Positions 15,393 through 23,234 of a stretch of 64,000 nt of DNA are shown piece after piece; positions within the stretch are counted from its first letter, which is position 1, and the number at the start of each line of letters is the position of its first letter. The position numbers were made by a program, and so were the translations under genes. The stretch is from Gramella sp. KN1008 (GTDB taxonomy: Bacteria > Bacteroidota > Bacteroidia > Flavobacteriales > Flavobacteriaceae), in assembly GCF_004332155.1 (NCBI RefSeq), contig NZ_SJDV01000002.1, positions 474,557 to 538,556 of the forward strand. Direction: 5' to 3'. A model generated the notes under the pieces. It was not told the origin of the DNA. It saw only the letters and a program-made list of their open reading frames with translations, and ran no database searches.

Positions 15393-16358
15393 ATGCGCAA
15401 ATCAGCCTTATTTAGCCTTTTATTTATCTTTGTAACCTCCCTTAATGCTCAATATACTGAAACAATAAACTCCAACCGTCCAGGGCAGTCCCAGGGTGCC
15501 TTTGCTGTTGGTACGAATGTTATCCAATTAGAAACCGGTGGTTACTTCGGGAACGATGAGCATACTGCTTTTGGCAGTACTACCGATATATGGGGAATCG
15601 ATTATCAACTCCGTTACGGATTACTTTTTGAAAACCTGGAACTCAATCTCACGGGGGCATTTGAAAACCAGGATATCTCACGCAATTTACTCGGTACTCA
15701 GGATGAGTCATCCGTCAGGAATTTTAAAGCCAATAGCATAGGAGCGAAATACCTCATATTTGATCCCTATAAGGAACTGGAAGAAGATAAACCTAACCTT
15801 TATAGCTGGAAAGCTAATCAGCGTTTCAAATGGAAAAAACTGATCCCTGCCGTCTCACTTTATGCGGGAGCAAACCTTTCCTTTGGTGACAATCCTTATT
15901 TATATGAAGGAGAAGGTAAATTCAGTCCCAAAGCCGCGATCATCACTCAAAATAACTGGGGCAGATGGGTTCTGGTGCTTAATTTTATAGGAGATAAATT
16001 AACAGAAGAATACAGAAACTATATTCTGATGGCCACTGTAACCCATGCCGTAAGTCCAGAATTTGCAGTTTTCGGGGAGTTCCAGAGTATATTTAGTGAT
16101 ATCTATGCCGATGACCTGGCAAGAGCAGGTGCTGCCTATCTGGTAGGAAAAAATCTTCAGTTTGACGTTTCAGGCCTTCTCAATTTCAAGGACACTCCTT
16201 CCCGCTGGCAGGTAGCAGCGGGAGTATCGTACAGACTGGACCTTCATAAAATGGATGAATTCCTGGAAGAATCGAATGAGGGTAACAGGAGAAGATTGAG
16301 AAGTGAAAAAATGAGCCGGAAAAATGAGAACAAAAATGAAGGCAACGATAATAATTAA
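15393..16358 (+). CDS. Outer-membrane channel-like protein (phenol MetA-type family)
   Basis: About 321 residues. A signal peptide (MRKSALFSLLFIFVTSLNAQ) is followed by INSNRPGQSQGAFAVG and many alternating strands such as QLETGGYFG, YQLRYGLLFENLELNL and VLNFIGDK, as in small beta-barrels. The C-terminal strands FQSIFSDIYADDLARAGAAYLVGKNLQFDVSG and WQVAAGVSYRLDL end the barrel; a basic tail follows. I match this to the Phenol_MetA_deg/transporter family, a loose label. It sits between promoter and terminator on its own. Substrate unknown. Confidence 0.75.
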   Translation: MRKSALFSLLFIFVTSLNAQYTETINSNRPGQSQGAFAVGTNVIQLETGGYFGNDEHTAFGSTTDIWGIDYQLRYGLLFENLELNLTGAFENQDISRNLLGTQDESSVRNFKANSIGAKYLIFDPYKELEEDKPNLYSWKANQRFKWKKLIPAVSLYAGANLSFGDNPYLYEGEGKFSPKAAIITQNNWGRWVLVLNFIGDKLTEEYRNYILMATVTHAVSPEFAVFGEFQSIFSDIYADDLARAGAAYLVGKNLQFDVSGLLNFKDTPSRWQVAAGVSYRLDLHKMDEFLEESNEGNRRRLRSEKMSRKNENKNEGNDNN

Positions 16359-16376
16359 TGTCTCTACTACTAATAA

Positions 16377-16403
16377 AAAAACCCCGCTAATGGCGGGGTT
16401 TTT
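16377..16403. terminator. Strong bidirectional terminator
   Basis: AAAAACCCCGC (16377-16387) pairs with GCGGGGTTTTT (16393-16403) around a 5-nt loop, between the outer-membrane protein and convergent capB. Confidence 0.9.
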
Positions 16404-16421
16404 AATTGTATTATATTGATC

Positions 16422-17684
16422 TTATTTATTTGTCATTGCAGCGGTTACCGATGCAGACAGTCTTTTATATGTTCCATTCTCAAGTCTTTCCCGAATCGCA
16501 GAGAATGCATCCAGGGTTTCTTCAACATCCTGCAAGGTATGTGTAGCTGTAGGAATCATTCTAAGAAGGATCAATCCTTTTGGAATTACAGGATATACCA
16601 CAATAGAACAGAAAACTCCATGGTTCTCGCGCAGATCCTTCACCAATGCCATTGCTTCGGGGATACTACCTTTAAGATACACCGGGGTTACACAACTTTG
16701 TGTGGTTCCTATGTCAAATCCGCGATCTTTAAGTCCGTTTTGAAGCGCATTTACATTTTCCCAAAGCTTTTCTTTTAGCTCAGGCATGGTTCTAAGCATT
16801 TCAAGACGTTTAAGTGCTCCAACCACTAACTGCATTTGTAGTGATTTAGCGAACATTTGTGAACGCAAATTATATTTAAGGTAATCTATAATCTCTTTAT
16901 CTCCTGCGATAAATGCTCCTGTACTTGCAAGTGATTTGGCAAAAGTGGCAAAATACACATCTATCTCATCCTGCACTCCCTGCTCCTCTCCTGCTCCGGC
17001 GCCTGTTTTACCAAGGGTTCCGAAACCATGAGCATCATCTACAAATAATCTGAAGTTATATTTTTTCTTAAGCTCAACGATCTCCTTGAGTTTTCCCTGC
17101 TCACCACGCATTCCGAAAACACCTTCAGAAATAAGAAGAATTCCTCCTCCTGTCTGCTCGGCGATCTTGGTAGCACGCTGAAGATTCTTCTCGATACTCT
17201 CCATATCGTTATGCTTATAGGTGAACCTTTGACCAAGGTGTAACCTAACACCGTCTATAATACATGCATGGGCATCAACATCATAAACTATGACGTCCTG
17301 CTTGGAAACCAGGGCATCTATGGTAGAAACCATTCCCTGATACCCGAAATTAAGAAGGTATGCTGCCTGTTTATTTACAAAGGATGCAAGCTCATCCTGG
17401 AGTTTCTCGTGAAGATCTGTATGACCACTCATCATCCTTGCTCCCATGGGATAGGCCGATCCATATTCGGCAGCCGCTTCAGCATCTACCTTGCGAACCT
17501 CAGGGTGATTGGCAAGACCCAGATAATCATTGATACTCCAGGTAATAACCTCTTTCCCCCGGAATTTCATACGGTTAGAAATTGGTCCTTCCAATTTTGG
17601 AAAAACGAAGTATCCTTCGGCCTGTTCTGCCCATTTACCTAGCGGTCCTTTGTCTTTGTATATTTTATCAAATAAATCCTTCAT
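16422..17684 (-). CDS. capB: Alpha-oxoamine synthase, probable cysteate C-fatty-acyltransferase (CapB)
   Basis: A PLP enzyme of the alpha-oxoamine synthase family (AONS, KBL, serine palmitoyltransferase), 420 residues. The PLP Lys is K250 in FATFAKSLAST, the cofactor Asp-Ala-His motif is VDDAHGFG (216-220), and H139 in DVDAHAC stacks on the ring. The family joins an amino acid to an acyl thioester with loss of CO2. It is the gene after a cysteine-synthase-like enzyme that fits cysteate synthase, so I infer cysteate plus acyl-ACP or acyl-CoA gives the keto-capnine precursor of sulfonolipids. A serine palmitoyltransferase is the main alternative. It has its own TTTG-N21-TATTTTTG promoter. Confidence 0.75.
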   Translation of the reverse strand: MKDLFDKIYKDKGPLGKWAEQAEGYFVFPKLEGPISNRMKFRGKEVITWSINDYLGLANHPEVRKVDAEAAAEYGSAYPMGARMMSGHTDLHEKLQDELASFVNKQAAYLLNFGYQGMVSTIDALVSKQDVIVYDVDAHACIIDGVRLHLGQRFTYKHNDMESIEKNLQRATKIAEQTGGGILLISEGVFGMRGEQGKLKEIVELKKKYNFRLFVDDAHGFGTLGKTGAGAGEEQGVQDEIDVYFATFAKSLASTGAFIAGDKEIIDYLKYNLRSQMFAKSLQMQLVVGALKRLEMLRTMPELKEKLWENVNALQNGLKDRGFDIGTTQSCVTPVYLKGSIPEAMALVKDLRENHGVFCSIVVYPVIPKGLILLRMIPTATHTLQDVEETLDAFSAIRERLENGTYKRLSASVTAAMTNK

Positions 17685-17706
17685 CGGTCATTTTTTAGAC
17701 GAGCCG

Positions 17707-17739
17707 CAAAAATACTGAAATTTGGCCCAATTCTACAAA
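17707..17739 (-). promoter_or_regulatory. Promoter of the capB-like gene
   Basis: On the minus strand TTTG (17739-17736) and TATTTTTG (17714-17707) are 21 bp apart, matching the Bacteroidota -33/-7 pair; the ATG is 22 bp downstream. Confidence 0.6.
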
Positions 17740-17769
17740 GTAAATTATGAACATCGAAAGCTAATAAAA

Positions 17770-17804
17770 ACAAAAGCATCCAACAAGGAATTGGATGCTT
17801 TTGT
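17770..17804. terminator. Terminator between capA-like and capB-like genes
   Basis: ACAAAAGCATCCAA (17770-17783) pairs perfectly with TTGGATGCTTTTGT (17791-17804), a 14-bp stem with a 7-nt loop. It follows capA on the minus strand, so capB is probably read mainly from its own promoter. Confidence 0.85.
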
Positions 17805-17827
17805 TAATAAGTGTTAATATTCTTGTT

Positions 17828-18868
17828 TTATTTGATAATCTCTATGCTTTGAGCGGATGCTTCGTTCTTTGTATCGAAAAATCCCTGCTCGTTCATCCAG
17901 TCATCACTATAAATTTTACTCATATAGCGTGATCCATGATCAGGAAAGATCATAACTACCTGAGAATTCTTATCAAATTCTCCTTCATCATAGAGTTGTT
18001 TTAGTCCCTGCATAGCAGCACCACTAGTGTAACCTACAAAGAGACCTTCTTTTCTGGCCAGTTCCCGTGCCGTATGGGCGGCATCTTCATCGGTCACCTT
18101 GGTGAACTTATCTATGATATCAAAATCGGTGGCAGTAGGAATCAGGTTTTTTCCTAAACCTTCAATTCTATATGGATAAATCTCCTCTTCATCAAACTCC
18201 CTGGTCTCGTGATATTTCTTCAATACCGAACCAAAAGCATCTATTCCAAGCACTTTTATGTCCGGGTTTTTAGACTTCAAATATCTGGCAGTTCCTGAAA
18301 TTGTCCCTCCGGTACCACTACAGGCCACCAAATGAGTTATTTTCCCTTCAGTCTGCTTCCATATCTCCGGCCCCGTAGAATTAAAATGAGCATCAATATT
18401 CAATTCATTGAAATACTGATTGATATACACCGAACCTTTGATCTCCTGGTGAAGTCGTTTAGCGACCTGATAATAAGATCTAGGATCATCTGCCGAAACA
18501 TTCGCCGGGCAAACATATACCTTAGCTCCCATTGTCCTGAGCATGTCGATCTTATCCTTGGAAGATTTTGAACTCACCGCAAGTATACATTCATATCCCT
18601 TTATGATACTCACCATCGCTATACTGAATCCAGTATTTCCCGAAGTGGTCTCGATGATAGTATCTCCAGGTTTTAAAATGCCTTTTTTTTCAGCTTCTTC
18701 AATAATGTAAAGGGCGATTCTGTCTTTTGTGGAGTGTCCGGGGTTAAAGGCTTCTACTTTTGCGAAATACTTTCCTTTATAACCATTGGTTATTTTGTTT
18801 AGGTGAATTAACGGCGTATTACCAATTAGCTGTAATACGTTGTCATAAACCTGCAAGTCTTCTTTCAT
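17828..18868 (-). CDS. capA: Cysteine-synthase-like PLP enzyme, probable cysteate synthase (CapA)
   Basis: 346 residues of the fold II cysteine synthase family. The PLP Lys is K48 in [10 protein letters not shown]; the phosphate-binding loop is TTSGNTG (74-80) and the second glycine-rich loop is [10 protein letters not shown] near 185. CysK enzymes usually read NPxxSVKDR; the Gly-His-Ser-Thr here and the placement beside an alpha-oxoamine synthase suggest a different nucleophile. In Bacteroidota CapA makes cysteate from phosphoserine and sulfite for capnine-type sulfonolipids; that is established for the family, and assigning this copy is inference. Ordinary O-acetylserine sulfhydrylase is the main alternative. 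Confidence 0.72.
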   Translation of the reverse strand: MKEDLQVYDNVLQLIGNTPLIHLNKITNGYKGKYFAKVEAFNPGHSTKDRIALYIIEEAEKKGILKPGDTIIETTSGNTGFSIAMVSIIKGYECILAVSSKSSKDKIDMLRTMGAKVYVCPANVSADDPRSYYQVAKRLHQEIKGSVYINQYFNELNIDAHFNSTGPEIWKQTEGKITHLVACSGTGGTISGTARYLKSKNPDIKVLGIDAFGSVLKKYHETREFDEEEIYPYRIEGLGKNLIPTATDFDIIDKFTKVTDEDAAHTARELARKEGLFVGYTSGAAMQGLKQLYDEGEFDKNSQVVMIFPDHGSRYMSKIYSDDWMNEQGFFDTKNEASAQSIEIIK

Positions 18869-18918
18869 AAATCGAAGTTCTTTTACAACAGGTTCCCAAA
18901 GAAATTTTAAGAACCGGT

Positions 18919-18926
18919 CAAATTTA
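18919..18926 (-). promoter_or_regulatory. Probable -7 element for the capA-like gene
   Basis: TAAATTTG on the minus strand, about 50 bp before the ATG and just past the stop of the S9 gene, so capA need not depend on read-through. No clear -33. Confidence 0.45.
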
Positions 18927-18941
18927 AGGCAAATTTTTTAA

Positions 18942-21071
18942 TTATTCCCTGATTCCCTCTAAATCCAGTAAAAAGGCGTACTCTTCAGCCACTTCTTTTA
19001 AGGCTTCGAATCGTCCTGAGGCTCCTCCATGCCCGGCATCCATATTGGTATGAAGCAGCAGGATATTATCATCAGTTTTATGCTCCCTTAACTTCGCTAC
19101 CCATTTGGCAGGTTCCCAGTATTGCACCTGGGAATCGTGCAGTCCTGTAGTTACCAGCATATTTGGATAATCCTGGGCTTTTACATTATCGTAAGGAGAA
19201 TAAGACATCATATAATCATAATACTCCTTATTATTGGGATTACCCCATTCATCGTATTCTCCGGTTGTAAGCGGGATACTGTCATCAAGCATGGTGGTGA
19301 CCACATCCACAAAAGGAACCGCAGCTATTACTCCGTTATAGAGCTCCGGAGCCATATTCACAACTGCTCCCATCAGAAGACCTCCTGCAGAGCCTCCCAT
19401 TGCATAGAGATGATCATGGGAGGTATATTTTTCCTGAATAAGAAATTCAGACACATCTATAAAATCGGTAAAGGTGTTTTTCTTGGTGAAAAGTTTTCCA
19501 TCTTCATACCACTCCCGTCCAAGGTATTCACCACCCCTTATATGAGCGATGGCATAGATAAAACCTCTGTCAAGCAAGCTAAGTCTGACGGAAGAAAAAT
19601 AAGGATCAATGGTAGAACCATACGAACCATAGGCATATTGAAGCAAAGGATTGTTACCATCTAACTTCAGGTCTTTCCGGTATACCAGGGAAACCGGAAT
19701 TTTAGTACCATCATCGGCGGTTGCCCATAGTCGTTCAGAGGTATAATTATCCTTATCGAACTTACCCCCCAGAACCTCCTGTTCTTTCAACACTTCCTTT
19801 TCTCCGGTTTTCATATTGTACTGGATCACTGAAGTGGGTGTTGTAAGACTGTTATAATTATATCTCAACAGTTGTGTATCAAAATCAGGATTAATGGCAG
19901 TATACGCCGTATAGGTTTCATTATCAAAAGGGATATAATATTCTTCATTATTATCCCATCTTATTATGCGAATTTTATTAAGCCCGTTATTTCTTTCACT
20001 CACCACCAGATAGTCTTTAAAGATATCTATATCTTCAAGCAGGTAGTCTTTGCGATGTGGAATAACATCTACCCAGTTTTCCATTTCCGTATTATCAACC
20101 GGTGTCTTCATTAGTTTGAAGTTGATAGCATCATCTTTATTGGTAACTATGTAGAAGTGGCCGTCAAAATGAGAAATGCTGTATTCCAGTCTGCGTTCGC
20201 GAGGCTGAAAGATCTGAAATTCTTTTTCAGGAGTATCGGCACTCAGGAATCGATACTCAGTGGTAAGAGTACTATGCGAACCTATGATAATATACTTCCT
20301 GGATTTGGATTTGTACACATAGGTATTGAAAGTCTCATCTTCCTCTTCATAAACCAGTTGATCTTCGGCGGGATCGGTTCCCAGTATATGCTTATATATC
20401 TGAAAAGATCTTAAGGTCTGGGGATCCTTTTTTGTGTAGTAAAGCGTCTTATTGTCATTAGCCCAGGTTGAACCACCGGTAGTATTTTTAATTTCCTCGT
20501 CATAGATCTCTCCCGTCTCCAGATTCTTGATCCTTATAATATATTGCCTGCGACTAACCGTATCGGTTCCAAAAGCTACCATTTTATTGTTCGGACTCAC
20601 GTTCAGGCCACCAAGACTATAATAGTCAAAACCTTCGGCCATTTCATTTACATTGAACATCACCTCTTCGGGCGCATCCAGACTTTCTTTCTTTCTTGAA
20701 TATACGGGATAATCATAGCCTTTTTCAAATCTGGTCATATACCAGTAACCATTCAGTTTATAAGGAACAGATTCATCATCCTCCTTGATTCGGGATTTCA
20801 TTTCTTCAAACAACTTTTCCTGAAACTCCTTTGTATGAGCCGTCATATGCTCGTTATACGCGTTTTCGGCCTTAAGATATGCGATCACTTCAGGATCTTC
20901 CCTCTGGTTCATCCAGAAATAATTATCGATACGCACATCCCCATGTTTCTCAAGTTGTTTCGCAATTTTTTTTGCCTTTGGCGGCTGAATATCCTTTTTC
21001 AAATCGATCGTATTGTTTTGGGCGGTTGCAAATGTAATGCTTCCTAAAAGAATTACTAATAGTCTTTTCAT
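18942..21071 (-). CDS. ptrB: S9 family oligopeptidase (oligopeptidase B-like), exported
   Basis: A serine peptidase that cuts short peptides, usually after basic residues. A 17-residue signal peptide (MKRLLVILLGSITFATA) puts it outside the cytoplasm, unlike E. coli PtrB. A seven-blade propeller fills about residues 90-430, then the alpha/beta-hydrolase domain. The nucleophile is S561 in MGGSAGGLL; the acid is in VTTGLHDSQVQYW and the His in DAGHGGASGRF, so the triad is complete in 709 residues. It lies upstream of capA on the same strand but with a separate promoter for that gene. The symbol is by family likeness only. Confidence 0.9.
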   Translation of the reverse strand: MKRLLVILLGSITFATAQNNTIDLKKDIQPPKAKKIAKQLEKHGDVRIDNYFWMNQREDPEVIAYLKAENAYNEHMTAHTKEFQEKLFEEMKSRIKEDDESVPYKLNGYWYMTRFEKGYDYPVYSRKKESLDAPEEVMFNVNEMAEGFDYYSLGGLNVSPNNKMVAFGTDTVSRRQYIIRIKNLETGEIYDEEIKNTTGGSTWANDNKTLYYTKKDPQTLRSFQIYKHILGTDPAEDQLVYEEEDETFNTYVYKSKSRKYIIIGSHSTLTTEYRFLSADTPEKEFQIFQPRERRLEYSISHFDGHFYIVTNKDDAINFKLMKTPVDNTEMENWVDVIPHRKDYLLEDIDIFKDYLVVSERNNGLNKIRIIRWDNNEEYYIPFDNETYTAYTAINPDFDTQLLRYNYNSLTTPTSVIQYNMKTGEKEVLKEQEVLGGKFDKDNYTSERLWATADDGTKIPVSLVYRKDLKLDGNNPLLQYAYGSYGSTIDPYFSSVRLSLLDRGFIYAIAHIRGGEYLGREWYEDGKLFTKKNTFTDFIDVSEFLIQEKYTSHDHLYAMGGSAGGLLMGAVVNMAPELYNGVIAAVPFVDVVTTMLDDSIPLTTGEYDEWGNPNNKEYYDYMMSYSPYDNVKAQDYPNMLVTTGLHDSQVQYWEPAKWVAKLREHKTDDNILLLHTNMDAGHGGASGRFEALKEVAEEYAFLLDLEGIRE

Positions 21072-21076
21072 ATGGA

Positions 21077-21105
21077 TTGTTTAATGAGGTAATTTAGTAA
21101 ATTTG
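21077..21105 (+). promoter_or_regulatory. Promoter of ybaB
   Basis: TTG (21077-21079), 18-bp spacer, TAAATTTG (21098-21105): a full Bacteroidota -33/-7 pair, 29 bp before the ybaB ATG, beginning just upstream of the divergent S9 start. Confidence 0.65.
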
Positions 21106-21134
21106 ACTTCATAAAACTTTAAAATCGGAAAAAT

Positions 21135-21461
21135 ATGTTTGGAGATATGATGGGCATGATGAACAAACTGAAGGAGGCCCAGGAAAAAGTTGAAGAGACC
21201 AAGAAAAGAATGGACAGTGTTCTTGTAGATGAACAATCTAATGACGGCTTGCTTAAAGTAACAATTACCGCCAACAGAACGATAAAGAATATATCGGTTG
21301 ATGATGATTTACTAAAAGATAAAGAGCAATTAGAAGATTATCTGGTTTTGACACTGAATAAAGCCATAGAAAAGGCGACTAAAATCAATGAGGCTGAAGT
21401 TGCCGCTGCTGCCAAAGATGGGATGCCGGATATTCCCGGGATGAATGATATGCTGAAATAA
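21135..21461 (+). CDS. ybaB: YbaB/EbfC family nucleoid-associated protein
   Basis: A 108-residue DNA-binding protein; the family forms tweezer-like dimers. It has the N-terminal coiled-coil helix ([20 protein letters not shown]), the central sheet [18 protein letters not shown] with the usual beta pattern, and a C-terminal helix. In many bacteria ybaB follows dnaX, but here it is alone, between a strong promoter and a terminator. Length and domain are standard. Confidence 0.93.
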   Translation: MFGDMMGMMNKLKEAQEKVEETKKRMDSVLVDEQSNDGLLKVTITANRTIKNISVDDDLLKDKEQLEDYLVLTLNKAIEKATKINEAEVAAAAKDGMPDIPGMNDMLK

Positions 21462-21517
21462 GAAATGAGAAGTTAGACTTTATATCACTTTTTATTTCGT
21501 GTTATAATTTAAGTAAG

Positions 21518-21546
21518 AAAAAGCATGAGGTTTCTCATGCTTTTTT
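21518..21546. terminator. Terminator after ybaB
   Basis: AAAAAGCATGAG (21518-21529) and CTCATGCTTTTT (21534-21545) form a perfect 12-bp stem with a GTTT loop and a T-run. Confidence 0.88.
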
Positions 21547-21587
21547 ATTGTTTTATTTTAACCTTCTTATCTCTCCCTTCTAAAACT

Positions 21588-22103
21588 TTATGCCTCTCCC
21601 CTGGCAGGATAATCATCTTTTATAATAAAGCTTATAGTTTTTAAAAGTTCATCGAATTTTGGCCTGGCAAAAGGCATGGACTGGATACTTGCCGAATAAA
21701 GGGTGTTATCCGGTCGAACCAGAAATAAGGCCGGTTCCAGAAAAACCTGAGGTTCTGATTCCTTTATAGCTTCTGAAACAAACAATCCCCATTTCCTGCC
21801 ATCTTCAACACTGAAGTCACAACCTATATGAAGTTTATCTATTTCCCATTCGTCAACAGTCTTCTCTGCTAGAACCTGTGAATTTGAACTTATACAAATA
21901 ACGTTCACCCCTCTATCCCTAAAATCACTAATTTTCTCATTTAGTTCTTCCAGATATTTTTTACAAATTGGACAATGTATACCACGATAGAAAACGATCA
22001 TGGTGAATGTTCCAGGATCGCTGTCTTTAATATTCCACTTTAACCCTTCGGTAGTGTTCACTATTAGCTCGGGAACTCTTTGCCCGGGTTTAAGATTTTT
22101 CAT
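21588..22103 (-). CDS. Peroxiredoxin-like (AhpC/TSA) protein with CPIC motif
   Basis: 171 residues with the thioredoxin fold. The active-site segment is FYRGIHCPICKKYL, near residue 45, so a CxxC pair replaces the usual PxxxTxxC of peroxiredoxins. This is the peroxiredoxin-like family often annotated AhpC/TSA; a disulfide reductase or peroxidase is likely, substrate unknown. No signal peptide, so cytoplasmic. It is followed by ltaE upstream on the same strand with an 86-bp gap. Confidence 0.82.
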   Translation of the reverse strand: MKNLKPGQRVPELIVNTTEGLKWNIKDSDPGTFTMIVFYRGIHCPICKKYLEELNEKISDFRDRGVNVICISSNSQVLAEKTVDEWEIDKLHIGCDFSVEDGRKWGLFVSEAIKESEPQVFLEPALFLVRPDNTLYSASIQSMPFARPKFDELLKTISFIIKDDYPARGEA

Positions 22104-22189
22104 GATATAATTTTCCGAAAATTAATTCATTAACAATTTTAGGCTTATTAAACTCCTGCCAATATTTAGTTAAGTTTATATAAGGCCCA

Positions 22190-23218
22190 TTACAGGTTTA
22201 TATTCCTGAGAGTCTCCAAAAACCTTTCATGCATCTCCTGAGTATAATCCAAATGAGTAACGATTCGGAGTTTTCCCTGTCCCATATTACTGATCCTTAT
22301 ATTATTGTCTGAAAGATGTTTCATGAAATCCTCTTCCATTGAGGCATCACCCAGGTAGAATATAACAATATTGGTCTCAACAGGCTCCACGCTCTTAACA
22401 TATCCCTGTTCCTGTAAAACTTCTCCAATTTCAGTAGCCCTTTTATGATCTTTGGCCAGTCTTTCTACATGATTGTCCAGGGCATAAATACCTGCAGCGG
22501 CCATGAAGCCAATCTGTCTCATACCTCCGCCCAGCACTTTCCTGATTCGTATGGCATTTTTCATGTATTTACTATCTCCAATTAAAACCGAACCTATTGG
22601 AGTCCCTAGTCCTTTAGAAAGACATACCGAAATAGTATCGAATAGTTTCCCATAATCTTTAGCACTTTCTCCTTTCTTTACCAGAGCATTAAAAAGCCTG
22701 GCACCATCCAGGTGCAATCCAAGATCATGTTTATCACACACCTGCCGTATTTTCCTGATCTCTTCAAGATCATAACACGCGCCCCCTCCTTTATTAGTAG
22801 TATTTTCAAGGCAGACCAGAGTAGTTAGCGGACTGTGATAAAAGTCTGGAGGATTGATATTTTCCTCCACCTGTGCTGCGGTGATCATCCCGCGGTCTCC
22901 ATCAACCAATTTACATGAAACACCACTGTTGAATGAAACACCCCCACCTTCATAGTTATAAACGTGAGCCCATTTATCGCAAATAAGCTGCTCTCCCGGC
23001 TGGGTATGAAGCTTAATGGCTGCCTGGTTGGTCATGCTGCCGGTTGGAAAAAACAGGGCTTCGTCCTTCCCGAACATATCTGCCAACTTCTTCTCCAGCT
23101 TATTAACGGTTGGATCTTCCTTGTATACATCATCGCCAACTTCGGCTGTCATAATAGCCTGAAGCATTTCTTTAGTGGGACGGGTTACCGTATCACTTCT
23201 AAGATCTATTTCTTTCAT
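22190..23218 (-). CDS. ltaE: Low-specificity L-threonine aldolase
   Basis: PLP enzyme that splits L-threonine or allo-threonine to glycine and acetaldehyde. 342 residues. The start IDLRSDTVTRPTKEML is diagnostic, and the PLP Lys is in VCLSKGLGTPIGSVL, near residue 200, with HLDGARLFNA holding the cofactor. EVGDDVYKEDPTV is the usual early motif. It lies 16 bp after the metalloprotease stop on the same strand, so they may be co-transcribed. No missing residues. Confidence 0.93.
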   Translation of the reverse strand: MKEIDLRSDTVTRPTKEMLQAIMTAEVGDDVYKEDPTVNKLEKKLADMFGKDEALFFPTGSMTNQAAIKLHTQPGEQLICDKWAHVYNYEGGGVSFNSGVSCKLVDGDRGMITAAQVEENINPPDFYHSPLTTLVCLENTTNKGGGACYDLEEIRKIRQVCDKHDLGLHLDGARLFNALVKKGESAKDYGKLFDTISVCLSKGLGTPIGSVLIGDSKYMKNAIRIRKVLGGGMRQIGFMAAAGIYALDNHVERLAKDHKRATEIGEVLQEQGYVKSVEPVETNIVIFYLGDASMEEDFMKHLSDNNIRISNMGQGKLRIVTHLDYTQEMHERFLETLRNINL

Positions 23219-23234
23219 ATTCTATTTTAGATTT

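Noticed and set aside
16416..16778. 120-codon plus-strand ORF with many Cys
   Set aside because: Antisense to the CapB-like gene; Cys-rich because of codon complement, with no motif or promoter.
16422..17684. 8-amino-7-oxononanoate synthase (BioF)
   Set aside because: No other bio gene is near, while a cysteate-synthase-like gene is adjacent; kept as alternative only.
17828..18868. Ordinary cysteine synthase (CysK)
   Set aside because: Not ruled out, but the PLP motif and neighbour fit cysteate synthase better.
19122..19664. 180-codon plus-strand ORF
   Set aside because: Fully antisense to the S9 oligopeptidase, with Ile/His-rich text typical of a shadow frame.
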